From assembly GCA_039707655.1 (NCBI GenBank), contig CM077670.1:148842001-148906000 (forward strand): 64,000 nucleotides of DNA, in the 5' to 3' direction. This DNA is from Elymus sibiricus. Taxonomy: Eukaryota > Streptophyta > Magnoliopsida > Poales > Poaceae. The position numbers and the translations under genes are program-made. Below are positions 1 to 13,300 of this stretch, in pieces; the stretch's first letter is position 1, and each line of letters begins with the position of its first letter. The notes below the pieces were generated by a model that was given only the letters and a program-made list of their open reading frames with translations, was not told where the DNA came from and ran no database searches.

Positions 1-3000
1 TATAGAATGATTTGATTTGAAATCAAATCGAAACAGAAAAGAATAAACATAAAACAGAAAACAAAATAGAAAAGAGAGAGAGAGAGAAGAGTTACCTGGA
101 GCTCACCTGGCCGGCCCAGCCCACCTGGCCCATTGCCAGTCATCCCTCTCCTCGCGCCAGAAGGACGAGCACGCGCGCGCACCCGAGGCCGCCACGCCAC
201 CTGCTCGCCAGTCTGCGTCCCCTGGCCAGCGCGACGACGCGGACGACCTCCTCTTAGCCGTCTGGATCGAGCCGACCGCCTCGATATTCTCCCCCTCGTC
301 TCCCTCTCCCCACCATGGCCGCAGCTGCTGAGCTCATGCCGACGTGAACCACTGCGACCACCGCCGCTCCCTCGCCTCGTCTCCGTGTCTGCAAGAACCG
401 CCTCACTATCCTGCGTCGTCCTCACCAAGCCACGCCTTGCCGGACACCCTACATCGTTGGCTTCTTCATCGTCTTCAAGTTTCAGCCGCCAGATCACTGG
501 CAATGCCACGACGTTTTCCGAGCTTCCCCGAGCCCACTGAGACCGCCTTCGACTCACTGTCAGCACCTGCGCTGAAACCCTCTCTCCCCGGGCTCTATTG
601 CGTCGTGTAGCCGTCATTACCATTGAGCCCGAGAGCTCCCTGCCGCCGGCCATGTCACCGCCGTGGCTAGAGCAAGCGCAGCTCGCTCCCGAGCACACCA
701 CCGTGTTCAGCACACCCTCAGGAGACGAACGCAACCAACCTCAGCCTCCGCCATGCACCGCAGCGCCAATTCGATCGACGCCCGAACTCCGGCTGCCGCC
801 CAAGTGGTCGCCGCCATCATTTTAGGTCACCTCCGGTGAACCCGCTTGCACCATTCGATGCGGACAAGTCCCCTCGTCACGTAGGTGGTCTCCGCCGCGT
901 GACCCGAAGGCCTCCGCCGCGTCTAACCTCGCCGGTGACTAAAACGCCGGTGGGTTTGACCCATTTGACCAGGGGTTTGACTCCCCTGGGTCAATGACAG
1001 GTGGGGCCAGCCCCTGACTAATCCGAGATTAGGATTTTAATTAGCACTAATTAACACTATTAATTAGCCTAGACACTGACATGTGGGTCCCACCGGTCAG
1101 GTTTGACCTGGACCACCCCTGTTGACTGCTGACGCCACAGTGATGCAATGCTGACAGAATAAATCATTTTTTGGATTTAGTTTAATTTAAAACAGACAGG
1201 AAATTCCAGAAAATGTTTAAAACTTCAAAAAATCATAGTAAATCAACCGTAACTCCAAATTAAATAAGTTATATATGAAAAATGATTAGAAAAATCCAAT
1301 CTATCCATTGGTACTATTTTCATGCATTAAAAAACAAGTCAAACCTGCTGATCAGGTCAAATCAATTAAATGGTATTTGAAATACCATATGTGGACTTTG
1401 AATTTGAATCTTTGATTCAAACCAACTCCAACCAATCTGTTGCTAGCTGCATTATCCCAAATCACAACATATTGCCATGTCATTATCATGCATCATATTG
1501 TTGCATTGCATTGATTGTGTTCCTTCTCTATTTGCCAGTATTTGTTCCTTCTCGGTAGAAGACGGTTCCGACGTTGTGATCGTTGACACTGATGAAGAGC
1601 TAATAGCTATACTATCTTCAGAAGTGCCAGGCAAGCAAACCCCCTTGAGCATTCCGATACAATCCCATTCTCTCGCTCCTGCTCTCTTTTATTGCATTAG
1701 GACAACAACGATTCAACTGTTACTTGTTCCGGTAGTTGAACCCATTCCTATGCATGACCTGTCCTTGCCACAGTAAATAGTAAAACCCACTAGCATGAGT
1801 AGGAATTGCTTGAACCATGTTGTGCCTACTCATCCATGGTTGCTTGTTATGCGCGCTATGCTTAGAGTCGTGTCGGGTCTGATTCTTCTGGGATGAATTG
1901 GAGTGTTATGGTTATGTCCTGGTGTTGAGAGTTAATTGTGTGAACCTCATTTGGTAAAGGTAGCGATGAGAGGCCATGTAGGAGTACATGGTTGGTTGTC
2001 TCATTGAGACTGCCCTTAGGAACTGAGTTCTGTGTTTGCGATCCAAGACAGTTACTACCACACATTGGGCACCGGTAATCAAGCTCTCTCGACTTATTAA
2101 TCGCCTTGATCTCTGTCCAGGAGTCGCAACTAGTTTCTAGTGTTTGTAGGTCGTGTTATTTGTCTACCAATTGGCACCCGACAGGGTGGGCTTGGGACAG
2201 ACTAGGCACAGTGGCACGGTGTACCAAGTGGCACCCAGATGGTGAGCTTGGGAACCCTGCTCACATCGTTTGGGGCCATGATGGAAACTTCGGCCGGACT
2301 TCCTTTGCGGGTTTAGCCTCGGATAGGCGATAAACCTGGACTAGAGTCTTGCATGGTTAGTCATGTTGTGGCCTACACCCTCGCCAGGCTTTCACTTGAA
2401 GGTTGCCAAGATACATGACGTGTACATGGTGGTAAGTGGTGAGAGCGTGTGTGAAGAAGTACACCCCTGCAGGGTTATTGATCTATTCGGATAGCCACGT
2501 CCTTGGATATAGACTACTTGGAAAGCTTACATTGTTCATAGACAACTTGAAATGGATACTCTAAAATGCGCAAGATAAGTATGAGTGCTATGGATGGCCT
2601 TCTTGTAGGGAGGCGGGAGAGGATCCATAGTGGTGTATTGATGTGGTGACTATGTGGACTCGTGTGCGCTCTCTTACCTCAAACAAATTACTGGTAGTCG
2701 TGTTATAGGTTAGCCACTGATTCAAAGCTGGCTTGCTGCAGGTAAACCCCACAACACCCTTCTTGATAGTGGTGCATATGTAGATAGTTCTGATGTAAGT
2801 CTTGTTGAGTACCTTTGTACTCATGGTTGCTTAATTTATGTTTTGCAGAGGAGACGTTAGTCTCACTAGTGGTTTCAACGACGAGTTCGATGTTGACCGA
2901 GTAGCTTGGGAATCCCAGATAGAGGTCTGGCTCCTATGGAGGGTCTTGTAGATAGACAGGCTACCTAGCCTTCTTTCTTTTCAGCTGTCTGTACTTAGAC

Positions 3001-3663
3001 AGGTTTATGCTTCCGTTGCTTGTATGACTTTGTATGTTGGGTCATGAGATCCATGATTGTAATATCATGCTATGTATGGCTCTTCGAAGCCTCTTAAATA
3101 AATACTTTGAGTCGGAGAGTTATGTTGTGATGCCATGTTGTATCTATACATATCGTGCATATTGTGTGTATGTTTGAAATGCATTGGTATGTGTAGGATT
3201 CGACACCTAGTTATCTGCTTTGGTAGCCTTCCATATAGGGAAATGCCTCCTAGTGCTTCCACTGAGCCTTGGTAGTTCGCTACTGCTCCGGAACACATGG
3301 ATTGACCGACATGTATCCTTCTTTGCTCCTGTTTCTGTCCCTACAGGGAAATGTCACGTGGTGTTACTGGAGTCCTGATAGCTTGCTACAGCCCAGTTAC
3401 ACACGCTGATGACCAACACGTGCATTGCTGGGTTACCGATGTCTGTCCCTGTATGTTTGTGCCACCTTGTTTTATGACTAGTCATGTCGACCCGGGTTCT
3501 CTATCATATGGATGCTAGTATCACAATCATATACATGAGCCAAAAGACGCAAACGGTCCTAGCCAAGGTAATGGCGGCAGCCATGGGTTACCGTGCATGA
3601 GGCCGCAAAGTGATATGATGTGTCTTATGCTAGATCGGTGTGACATAGGATCGGGGTCCCGAC
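1..3663 (+). repeat. Long non-coding LTR-like region (left end outside window)
   Basis: No convincing coding sequence is present. The text has the composition of a long Triticeae gypsy LTR: a GC-rich pyrimidine-laden start (about 120-830), a TTTGACC-rich stretch (about 950-1130), then AT-rich DNA. A block near 2455-2515 (CCCTGCAGG, then CTATTCGGATAGCCACGTCC) recurs in related form in three other LTRs of this window, always in LTR sense, and so sets the plus orientation. A possible LTR 3' end is GGTCCCGACA at about 3654-3663, followed by TGGTAGCGG, which only weakly resembles a TGGTATCAGAGC primer site. The left terminus is not seen, so family and completeness are uncertain. Confidence 0.5.
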
Positions 3664-5262
3664 ATGGTAGCGGCCTCTAGCAAGGCATGCCGACCACCAA
3701 GTAGACAATGAAGCCGGTTGGAGAACCTGTTCAACATGTCACACTTCTGTTCCCTTTGCCACATGATATATGTTGTCCGCCTCAAGGCGAGTCTGTCATC
3801 CTTGTGCTAGCCCGACCTCTTTCTCATTCCAGTGATGCCGACCACAAACCGGATTATCTCATAATCCTTGTCGCATGGCCATGCTTATCTTGGTCGGATC
3901 ACATGAGGGGCCCAGAGTATATCTCTCCTGATTTGAGGGGCAAATCCCATCTTGCTCGACCCTATCTCGCAGCATGGGTCTGGACAAGCCCGAAACCTAC
4001 CTTTGTAACTACCCAGTTACGGAGTAGCGTTTGGTCGGCCCAAAGCAGGTCTGTCACCATCCCGACTACAAGCGCCAGCTCAGGTCTTAGGACATAGAAT
4101 GTATGTTGTACTAGAGACTCATAGATGACCTATCGCTGCGTCTCATAGTTGGGTTTGTCCGACTCAGACCTTATCTCGACTCGGATCCGACTATGTCGAA
4201 TCTGACTAGATCCTTTTGAGTCCATATTATCCGGCTAGCATCCAGTGCCCCATGGCTAGTGAGACTCAGCCATCTACCGTGTCATATGCTAGTCTAGTCA
4301 GCTGTGCGTCCACACAGCCCTTTTGACTAGGGACCTTTTAGGACAGTCATCATACAATTCATAGTCCCACAAACAAGTGATGATGGTGATGGCCGTGCCC
4401 GAGGTGATGGAGATGGGGCGCCACCTATGGTGGCGGCGACGGCGCGAGGGCATCGGCCCGGAGGCCGGTACTCACGGTGGTGGAGCCTCATCCTTCTTCC
4501 CTTGGTGGTTGTTCCTTCCTTCTCTTGGTGGTGGATCAATGGAGATGGTTGTGGATGAATGAGATGAATGGATGATGAATGGCGGCAGCTAGGGTTGTAG
4601 ATGATATATATGGAGCCTCCCTAGCCTCCTCTCTTGATGGGCTTCATCCAAGGGCTCAAGATGAGCCTTATCCTCTCTCAGTCTCTTCTTTATGAGCCAA
4701 GGATTTTGTGCGATCGAACGGGGACGAAATCGGTGAAGAATCCCGTCTGGAAGGGCAACTTTCGGAGCTGTCTGCACGTTAAACGACCACCGAAACGACC
4801 GCGCGCGGTCGTTCGAAAGGCCATCTTTTGGTCTGTCCTCTGGTAAAACGACCGCCAAATCTTCATACGAACTCGGAATTTGACGTTCTTGGGCTCATTG
4901 GATTCGTATGCATAACGTCGATCCATTAATTGTATTAGATCTTGATTTGGAGCACTTTGGAAAATTAACTTTTTCTGACCTTCAAAATGGCTAAGTCTGA
5001 CCCCTAGCTGAGTTCATATCGATCCTATCCTTGGTAGTTTCATCGTGCTTAGTCCTAGGTTGCTCCAAAACACCTATAGACACAAGAAAACAAGGAAAAC
5101 TAATAAAAACCAAATAAACTGCTAATTGTGCAATGCTCACAAGGAAAAGTGTAAATACCAGTACTCATGCATAATGGACAACTATTTGGTTCAATGGGAC
5201 ATGATATATGAAGAGAACATGCAACAAATGAGCTCTAAAAATGCGTAAAATATAGAGCCATC
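3664..5262. other. Unassigned element-derived DNA, no gene seen
   Basis: I see no supported gene here. The part from 3700 to 4350 is low-complexity, TCGGACTC-rich and compatible with gypsy internal or LTR sequence. The part from 4360 to 5262 contains short GC-rich frames, a perfect 20-bp palindrome at 4794-4813, and AT-rich tails. No terminal repeats or target duplications could be paired, so the elements cannot be named. Confidence 0.4.
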
Positions 5263-6106
5263 ACGTACCCCTCCGGCGCTTGCAAGTCTAGCTCATCAAA
5301 GCATCTGGCAACGACGAATAACCAAGACCCGGGAACGACCTCACCTGGCAACGGCTGCCAACAGCTGGCATGCACTCAGCCAGCCTTCGACAGCAAGCTA
5401 CCGCCTCACCTGTGCGTGGCGCAGCGGTTCTGCGCTCGCAGGGCTCTCGCGCCACGTGGACGGTGGGCAGGCACGCCAGGCGGTGGACAAGACGCAAGGG
5501 GTGACTCAGTAACCCATGCTGCCACATGGTGCACACCTGTGCCAAGACGTGTCACACCTCGGCACAGGGATCACCTAAGTTGATTTTGACAAGACAGGGG
5601 TCCGTTCCCGGAAGACAGAAGGCGATGACACCTCATCGCACATTCAATGCATCCACCTACTTGGTCGGATCAAGATCACTTTCCTTAGCCTCGAAGCCAC
5701 CTGTGGTACCCCTTGAAGTATAAAAGGAGACCAGGCCAAGAGGAAAAGGGGGGTTAGAAGGAAGGAAAAAAGCAAGCCAACACAAAAGGTTGGACAATTG
5801 GTAGAACACCAGTAGAGATACTTGGCCCTCTCCATTCCCGAGAAGGGTTTGTAGCTCTAATCCACCCATCAAACCACAAAAAGCTGGAGTAGGTTATTAC
5901 GCACCATGCGACCCGAACCTGGGTAAATCACCGTGTATATTGTGCATGATTTGGTAGTGTAGGTCCGTACCTTCGTGCCCCGATACCGAATAAGCAGAAG
6001 GACGTCTCTCGTCCATGGTGTCACGCATGTGTTCTGCACACGCACCCTGACAAGGTATCCTCTGCATGTGCAAAGCTGCCGCCTCCCTCTAGGGAGGCCG
6101 TCTTAG
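5263..6106 (+). mobile_element. Gypsy-like LTR/leader fragment, left of the solo-LTR insertion
   Basis: This stretch has LTR-like architecture: a TATA box at 5719-5727, a purine-rich transcribed leader, and the phrase CCGAACCTGGGTAAATC near 5925. That phrase also occurs in closely similar form near the 3' ends of the LTRs at 29071 and 53192. It is cut at 6106 by the solo LTR of 6107-17234, and the same CTTAG target bases resume at 17235. The continuation beyond 17235 contains exon-like sequence of the gypsy accessory gene described at 17457-17718. Exact LTR ends were not found. Confidence 0.5.
5719..5727 (+). promoter_or_regulatory. TATA box of gypsy-like LTR
   Basis: TATAAAAGG is followed by a purine-rich leader and lies about 380 bases before the truncation point at 6106. 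It is a good match to a plant TATA box in an LTR U3/R position. Confidence 0.5.
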
Positions 6107-8850
6107 TGTGGCACCCCAGCTTAGACAGACCGGAACACCCCGTATTCCAGCCCAGAGATCAAGTCTTCTAGAATACGACACTGCTTGGCATAGAACAAAT
6201 CAGCTCTTTATTACAAACGATAGAAGTACAAGGGCTCGAGTATTACAAAAGATTACATTGGCAAGGCAACACTACGCCTGCTAAGGTAGCTCTATGCTAG
6301 CAGCAGAAGAGCTCATAGCAGAATAATTTCTAGCAGCGGAACAACGGCGACGGTGATGAACTCTACTCCGCAGGGACTCTGGCTAGGACGTATCCTAGAG
6401 CGCAACCTCGAGATCCTCGACAAGCAATCAATCACGGCATTACCTGCAATCTGGCATGACACGCCAGGTGAGTACTTTGAATGTACTCGCAAGCTCACAG
6501 CAACCAAAGCAATCAAGACATACAACAGCATGGCATTTACAGGTTAATCATCAATGATGAACACAATACTACTAGAACAACATGAGCATGGCAGGTACAT
6601 ATACTTCATGATATGAACATGATGATACTAGCACTAGCATGCAAGGGGGTCGACGTTTAAGGTCTCATGGACCAACTTACTCTTCTCGGAGGTTATCTGT
6701 TAACCACCATATGTCTCAGACTTACCATCGTGAACATCACACGATCACCTCAGGATCAACCAAGCTCGGTATCAACTATACCATCGTGATCATCACGTGA
6801 CCACACGAAGTTTGATCTCTACCTGTGATCATCGCATGACCACATAAAGATCAACCAACTGCTTCTCTCATGGAACCGGGGTTGTTAATTATCCAGGTTA
6901 TTATTTCTGTTGACCCATAGTGTGACCTACTACGAACTGTGTCCATGACCGAGGACGTGGCTATCGATAGATTATACACTCTGCAGAGGTTACTACACAG
7001 TACCCACACCACGGAAATTATGGCCTCATGCTCCCATTCGGGTGGACCAACGACATTCCGAAAAAACCAATCTATTGCATGGCACTCTCCCGGCCACTCC
7101 GACAAACTCCCCTTTGGGCTATGTCCTGGGTTGCCCCGATGCCAACTCGTGACATCCGCCACCTTTGTGGCCGCCACCGTCGTGGCCAAAACATAACATC
7201 ATCCCAAACGGGGACCTCGGATATCCATACAACTCGGGGACTCAAGGCTTATGGTCGCCTACCTGATCAGGGTAGCGCACACCCATAACCTTCCCTAGTT
7301 GGAGGTTCTGGCGAAAGGCATGACAATAGACCGCATTAGGGCCTCCCCATCCAGGCAAGTGTGGTTGCACTGGTGAGCTCGATTCGGTGGCACCATGACT
7401 CAGCCAACAGATTTGTTCAAGTTCGATTAATGTCAGGTTCAACTTGAATGGTGACGAGCTGAGTCATAATAACATAATGAAATAACAATGCATATGAGCA
7501 TGATATCAGTGTAACCATGGATGGGCAACATAATCATTTAACATCATTACATCAACAATGATAAATCATTTAGCCTACGGGATGCAAATGAGCATGGCAT
7601 AACGATGCTCATGACTATCACAAGTATTTTCATATCAAACCATAATGATTCATATGAGCCTGTCATTATCACTAGCACCGGAAATGATTACAAGAATAAT
7701 ATCGTTAGCAATTAATCATTTCACCTACTAGATGAACATGGCATAATAAATGAGCATGGATTCATAAGCATATTTGAAGTATTAACAAAATCACTAAATG
7801 ATCAAACAATTATTTAAATATTCAAGTGGAAACCATGGTTATTGCAAGGCCATCATGCAAGTGGTTGTCGTGGCTTGCCTGGGGATGGAGTAACCACCAG
7901 GAAGAAGTGCGAGACACTCACGGAAAAATTTGCCAGAAACGGTTCCCTCTCGGAGGGGGCTGAATAAGGGCAGGGGAAAAATGGTCATTTTCAGAATGTT
8001 ACAACATGGTGAAAATGATACCAATAGAACGGGCTCGAAGAACTAAGATCGTGGGCTTTTGAATCACCTGAATCGGAGTCACGGTCGCAAAGATACGGCC
8101 GTTCGTTCGTTAGGCAGAAATCGAATAAAAATCTGTTCTTTTCTGCTGCTAACGGACGAACGTCCACAAATTCAAGATTTCGGCACCGCGCTGAAAAAGA
8201 GGAAGCGCATTTTCAGAAATACGTCTTCGCAGTAATGAAAGCGTATTTCTAACAGACGACGCAGCAGAGTACGCTTTTAGTTAAACAAAGACGTACTTCT
8301 CTGAAGTACGCCTCCACTTAAAATCTCGCGGGCCCGGGGCTTCTGTGAATGACAGGTGGGGCCGTGGGGCCCACACTGGACAGCTGGAGGGGGTCGCCGT
8401 CTTCCTCCTCTCGCGCGCAGGACAGAGCAGGGGCTCGAGCTCGCCGGCGCCCGTCCCGGCGACTCGGTCCATCCCCGGCCGAGCTCCGGCCACCGGCGTG
8501 CTCAGTGGAACGAGGCGCACCCGCCTGGAGGTCACACACTCGCCGGCGAGCCCGGGAACAGGGAGGGCCTCGGCCGTGGCAGAGGGTGGCATCAGCCGAC
8601 GACGGGTAGCATGGCACGGAGCACGGGAGGAAGAACGGGACTACGGGGTGAGCTCGGAGTTGAAGGTGGAGGTCCCTGGTGGTGGCTAGAGGAAGAGGGA
8701 GGGGCCATGGAGCTCCAATTCGAGCGGCGGCCGGCGATGGCCGTGGCGGCCATTGGAGATAAACGGGGTTCTTCGAGCTCAAATGCGGGACTAGGGAGGA
8801 TGCTAGGGGAGTGGTGAGGAGATTGGTGAGGTCGGAGCGGCTTGGGGGTG

Positions 8851-8860
8851 GCTTATATAG
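8851..8860 (-). promoter_or_regulatory. TATA box of minus-strand solo LTR
   Basis: The minus strand reads CTATATAAGC, followed downstream by a GC-rich leader running towards 8300. It occupies the same relative place as the TATA box at 55613 in the related plus-strand LTR. Confidence 0.45.
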
Positions 8861-9179
8861 CCATGGCACTGATGCCCTCGCCGGATGCCGACGGGAGCGC
8901 GGAGTTGATGCCCCTGGCGCGACCACGTGCGCGTGCGCACGCGCGAAGGGGAAGAGAGGCCAGGGAGAGTGCACGCGGTGCTGAGATGCCGCGGGGGAGG
9001 AAGAAGACAGAAGCAAGGCGACGACGGCCACGGGCACGCGGGGCGGCGTGGCTCGCCGGAGAGGAAAGAGGAGAGGGGGAGGGGTCCAGAGGGGACGCGT
9101 GGATGGAGGAGAGCTCGAGCAGCGCAGTGGACATGGTGCGGTGTCGCGAGGGCGACGTTTGGGCGGTGGCAGAGGGGTC

Positions 9180-9187
9180 CCGGCGGC
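9180..9187. repeat. Left 8-bp target site duplication of the hAT element
   Basis: CCGGCGGC lies directly before the hAT terminus and is identical to 15880-15887 directly after the other terminus. An 8-bp duplication is the hallmark of hAT insertion. Confidence 0.92.
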
Positions 9188-9203
9188 TAGCCCCGGGCAT
9201 AAA

Positions 9204-9366
9204 AACCGAAGACCGAAGACCGAACCCGAAAAGACCGAGACCGAACCCGAAAAGACCGAACTAGAAATAACCGAATAAAAAACGGTCTGCACAAATAGAA
9301 GACCGAACTAGTTTCGGTCTGATCGGTCATCCTGTCTTCAAGACCGAATAGCCCGTATAGACCGAA
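9204..9366. repeat. Left subterminal GACCGAA repeats of the hAT element
   Basis: The heptamer GACCGAA, often extended to AAGACCGAA, and its complement TTCGGTC recur roughly ten times in about 160 bases. The same motif fills the other subterminal region. Such clusters in hAT elements bind the transposase N-terminal zinc finger. The function is inferred from family knowledge; the repetition is seen directly. Confidence 0.8.
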
Positions 9367-9725
9367 TTAATGAAAGCCCGTCGTAAGGCCCATCTGGCCA
9401 GCCCAATGGTCACACAGAACTACACGACCTCACTTCCCGATTAACAGCAACCAGCCGGCAGCCATTCAATCTCGTTCTTCTTTTTCTCTCCCACTACGAA
9501 CCCTAGCCGCCACCCGCCGCTGTGGCCCGATGCGCGCCGCGTGCCCTGAACGATGAAGACCGGCGCCCAGTGCCCGAGCAACGGCCCTGACCGGTGAAGA
9601 TCGGCGCCCTGAGCGGCGGCCCTGACCGGTGAAGACCGGCGCCCCGAGCGGCGGCCCGTTGAAGATCGGCGCCCCGAGCGGCGGCCTGAAGATCCGCGCC
9701 CCGCGCCGCCAACCCCAACCTCCTG

Positions 9726-9887
9726 GTGGTCGCCCCGCTGCCTGTGACACCGCCATCCGCCGCCAATGCTCCACCTCCCGACGACCGGTTCAACAGCTGC
9801 AGTTCGTCACCAGCACCCGTCCTCTTCCACACTATTCGCCGGTTAGCCGCCTACTGCCACTTTCGGTTCTCCACATCGCAGCTGAAG
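9726..9887 (+). CDS. Possible 5' coding exon (or untranslated leader exon) of the hAT transposase gene
   Basis: A 54-codon open frame rich in Pro and Ser ends exactly at a good splice donor (GCTGAAG|GTGAGC at 9887/9888). The next acceptor, TTTTTTTGTAG at 10366-10376, ends immediately before the ATG at 10377. The frame stays open across this junction in phase 0, so the exon could add a 54-residue leader. It could equally be an untranslated exon, because the ATG at 10377 is a perfectly good start and the leader has no recognisable domain. Transcript data would decide. Confidence 0.45.
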
Positions 9888-10376
9888 GTGAGCTACTTCA
9901 TCTCTCTCTGTAAATCTGTGATTCCCACGAAAATAAGCCTGCAGCAGGCATTTTGTAGGCAATACATGCCCTTGGTCTATGTCAAATGTTAGCATTTGGA
10001 GAGAACAAATAGAACTCTGTACTAAGCTTAACTAGAGGAGTGTCAAATGCTAGCACAAGATTATTTCTGTAGCCATTTGGGTTGTTCTGCAGACATAGTA
10101 ATTTGTTTTCTATTTATTTTTGCACTTCAGCTTGTGTCCATCCAGCCTTGTAAAACCAACACATTAAAATGGATCATTCAGACTGCGGGTTTGGGCAAAA
10201 TAACTGAGAAGAATCACACACTTTAGCAGCTTCAATACTTTAGTACTACTAGTAGGAGTAGATAATTCCTATGTACACAGTAATGCATTTGTGCTTGTTT
10301 CCTGAAACAACTATATATATGTTGTGATTTGCTCATGTCAATGTTGTTGACAGACCAATGTCCTCTTTTTTTGTAG

Positions 10377-13300
10377 ATGCTTTCTGTACTGGAATCTGAA
10401 CATGATGAGGAGCTGAATGACAAAGACGATGCATTTATGAGTGTTGAGGCAGAGGCAGATGCAGAAGCAGCAGTTGCAGAAGCAGGAGACGAATCAGTCT
10501 TACGTAGCATCATTGAAGATGAAGATGTCGAAGCAAAAGTTGCTGAAGTTGCCAATCCAGAACCTGCTCAAGATGAGAAGCCAAAAGGACGGAAGCATAT
10601 GGCGTCAAGATCACAAATCTGGGAGCATTTCACCAAAGTTTTTGATGACAAGGGGTTAGTGAAGGAAGGAAAATGCAAGTATTGTGACCGACCAATTCAA
10701 GCTACTACATCAATCAATTGGACAATAGCAATGCGCAGGCACTTTGGTACATGCAAGCGCAGTCCGAATAGGAAAATGGATCCAAATCAGACCACTTTGC
10801 AAGCAACTCCAGGAGATGGCATCAACACTTGGAGATACGACGCAGAGAGAGTTAGGAAGGCATTTGCAATAATGGTCATAGAGGATGAACTGCCTTTTGC
10901 ATTTGGTGAGAAATCTGGATTCAGAAAGTTCATTTCAGTTGCTTGCCCCCGCTTTAGTCCACCATTAAGAAGAACTTGTACCAGGGACACTGTCAAAATC
11001 TATCTAGATGAGAAGTCCAAGTTGAAAAAGTTTTTCAAAGAGAATTGTGGAAGTGTGTGTGTAACCACTGATTGTTGGACTTCTCAGCAGCAAGATGGCT
11101 ATATGGTAGTGACTGCACACTTTATTGATGAAGATTGGAAGTATCATAAGAAGATTATCAATTTCATAATGGTGAAGGGCCACAAGGGGAAGGATCTTGG
11201 GAAGAACTTACAGAGATGTTTGATGGAATGGGGGTTAGAGAGAGTTATGACGGTCACCGTGGATAATGCAGGCGCTAATGATGGCTGCATTGTTCACTTG
11301 AGAAAGTGCTTGGTTGAGGCAAAAACGAGCATAGCTGCTGGAAAGTTTTTGCATATGAGATGTGCGGCACATATTGTCAACCTTATTGTACAAGATGGCC
11401 TAAAAGAAGTTGAACTTTCAATCAAACGTGTCCGAGCTGCTGTGCGATACATCAAGAATGGGACTTCTCGGTTGGTAAAATTCAAAGAGCTAGCATTGGA
11501 AGAAAAAGTTAAGAGCAAGGCATTCTTGAACCTAGATGTATGCACTTGGTGGAACTCGACTTACATAATGTTGAAGGCTGCCATCACCTACGCGAAGGTG
11601 TTTACAAGGTACTGTGAAGATGACCCATTGTATGCATTGGACTTGTCTGAAGAAAAAGGAGGATTTGGGTATCCAGATGAGATGGATTGGGAAAATGCTA
11701 GGAAAATGGCTGCCTTTCTTGGTCATTTTTATAATCTTACCATTCGTGTGTCATCCTCACTTCATGTCACTTCCAACAACTTTCTTTTTGAGGTTGGCAA
11801 TATACACATATTGGTTCAAAATTGGATGAGCAGTACAGATCCTTTGCAAAAAGCTATGACAGAGAGGATGAAAGAAAAGTTTGACAAATATTGGGGGTCT
11901 TGGCATGAGAATGAAAAGGTGAAGGAGAAGGGTCCTATTGTGAATGAAAGAGGGAAAGGAAAGAAGAAGGACAAGGAGGAGAAGGAGAAGGAAAATCTCA
12001 ACTTGCTCATTTTTATTGCTGCAGCTCTTGATCCAAGGTATAAGCTATCTGATTTCACTAGGCTGACTACTTTGGAAATATTTGGTGCTGAGTGCGGAGA
12101 GAAGGTGTGGTATGCTGTTAACAAATGTGTCCGCGAGTTGTTTGAAGAATACCGAGTAAGATTAACTACACCAGAACCAACAACACCAGCCAATACCCAA
12201 GTAACAATAGATGGAGGAGGAGCAAGTATGATGAAGGAACTAATTGCAAGCAGGTTGAGGCAAAATAATAGTGGAGGAAGTGCAAGTAGTAAATCTGAGC
12301 TTGAAAAATACCTTGCCGAAGACTCTGAAGACCCTGACAAAAAAATTGACATCCTAGGATGGTGGAAAGAGAATTCATCTAGGTTTCCAATCTTGGCAAA
12401 TATGGCTCGTGATATTCTTGCTATCCCCATTACAACGGTGGCTTCTGAGTCTGCCTTTAGCACAAGTGGACGCATACTTGATGACTTTAGGACATCTCTA
12501 ACTCCGTTTATGGTACAAGCTTTAGTTTGTACGCAAGACTGGCTGAGAAGGTCAACAGATCCTGTCGATATCAAGGAGAACTTGGAAGAATTAGAAGTGC
12601 TAGAAAAGGTAAAACAATCAGCCAACTTGTCCATACATATGTTTTTGTTGGAAATATGCCCTAGAGGCAATAATAAATTGGTTATTATTATATTTCCTTG
12701 TTCATGATAATTGTTTATTATCCATGCTATAATTGTATTGATTGGAAACTCAAGTACATGTGTGGATACATAGACAACACTGTGTCCCTAGTATGCCTCT
12801 AGTTAACTAGCTCGTTGATCAAAAGATGGTGAAGGTTTCCTAGCCATGGACATGAGATGTCATTTGATAACGGGATCACATCATTAGGAGAATGATGTGA
12901 TGGACAAGACCCAAACTATAAACGTAGCATTTGATCGTGTCAGTTTATTGCTATTGTTTTCTGCATGTCAAGTATCTGTTCCTATGACCATGAGATCATG
13001 CAACTCACTAACACCGGAGGAATACCTTGTGTGTATCAAACGTCGCAACGTAACTGGGTGACTATAAAGATGCTCTACAGGTATCTCCGAGGGTGTCTGT
13101 TGGGTTGGCATGGATCAAGACTGGGATTTGTTACTCCGTGTGACGGAGAGGTATCTCAGGGCCCACTCGGTAATACAACATCACAAATGAGCCTTGCAAG
13201 CAATGTGACTAAAGTGTTAGCCACGAGATCTTGTATTACGGAACGAGTAAAGAGACTTGCCAGTAACGAGATTGAACTAGGTATAGAGATACCGACGATC

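Noticed and set aside
133..825. Overlapping plus-strand frames near the window start
   Set aside because: Pro/Ser-rich reading of a GC-rich LTR leader, with no domain and no consistent frame.
3654..3680. Primer binding site after a possible LTR end
   Set aside because: TGGTAGCGGCC shares only the first five bases with TGGTATCAGAGC, so the LTR end is not established.
8318..9292. 324-residue minus-strand frame in the solo LTR, running into the hAT element
   Set aside because: Low-complexity Pro/Ser-rich translation of a GC-rich LTR leader. It crosses the hAT junction, so it cannot be an ancestral gene.
11816..12670. 284-residue minus-strand frame opposite the hAT transposase
   Set aside because: Antisense shadow; the sense strand has clear transposase motifs.
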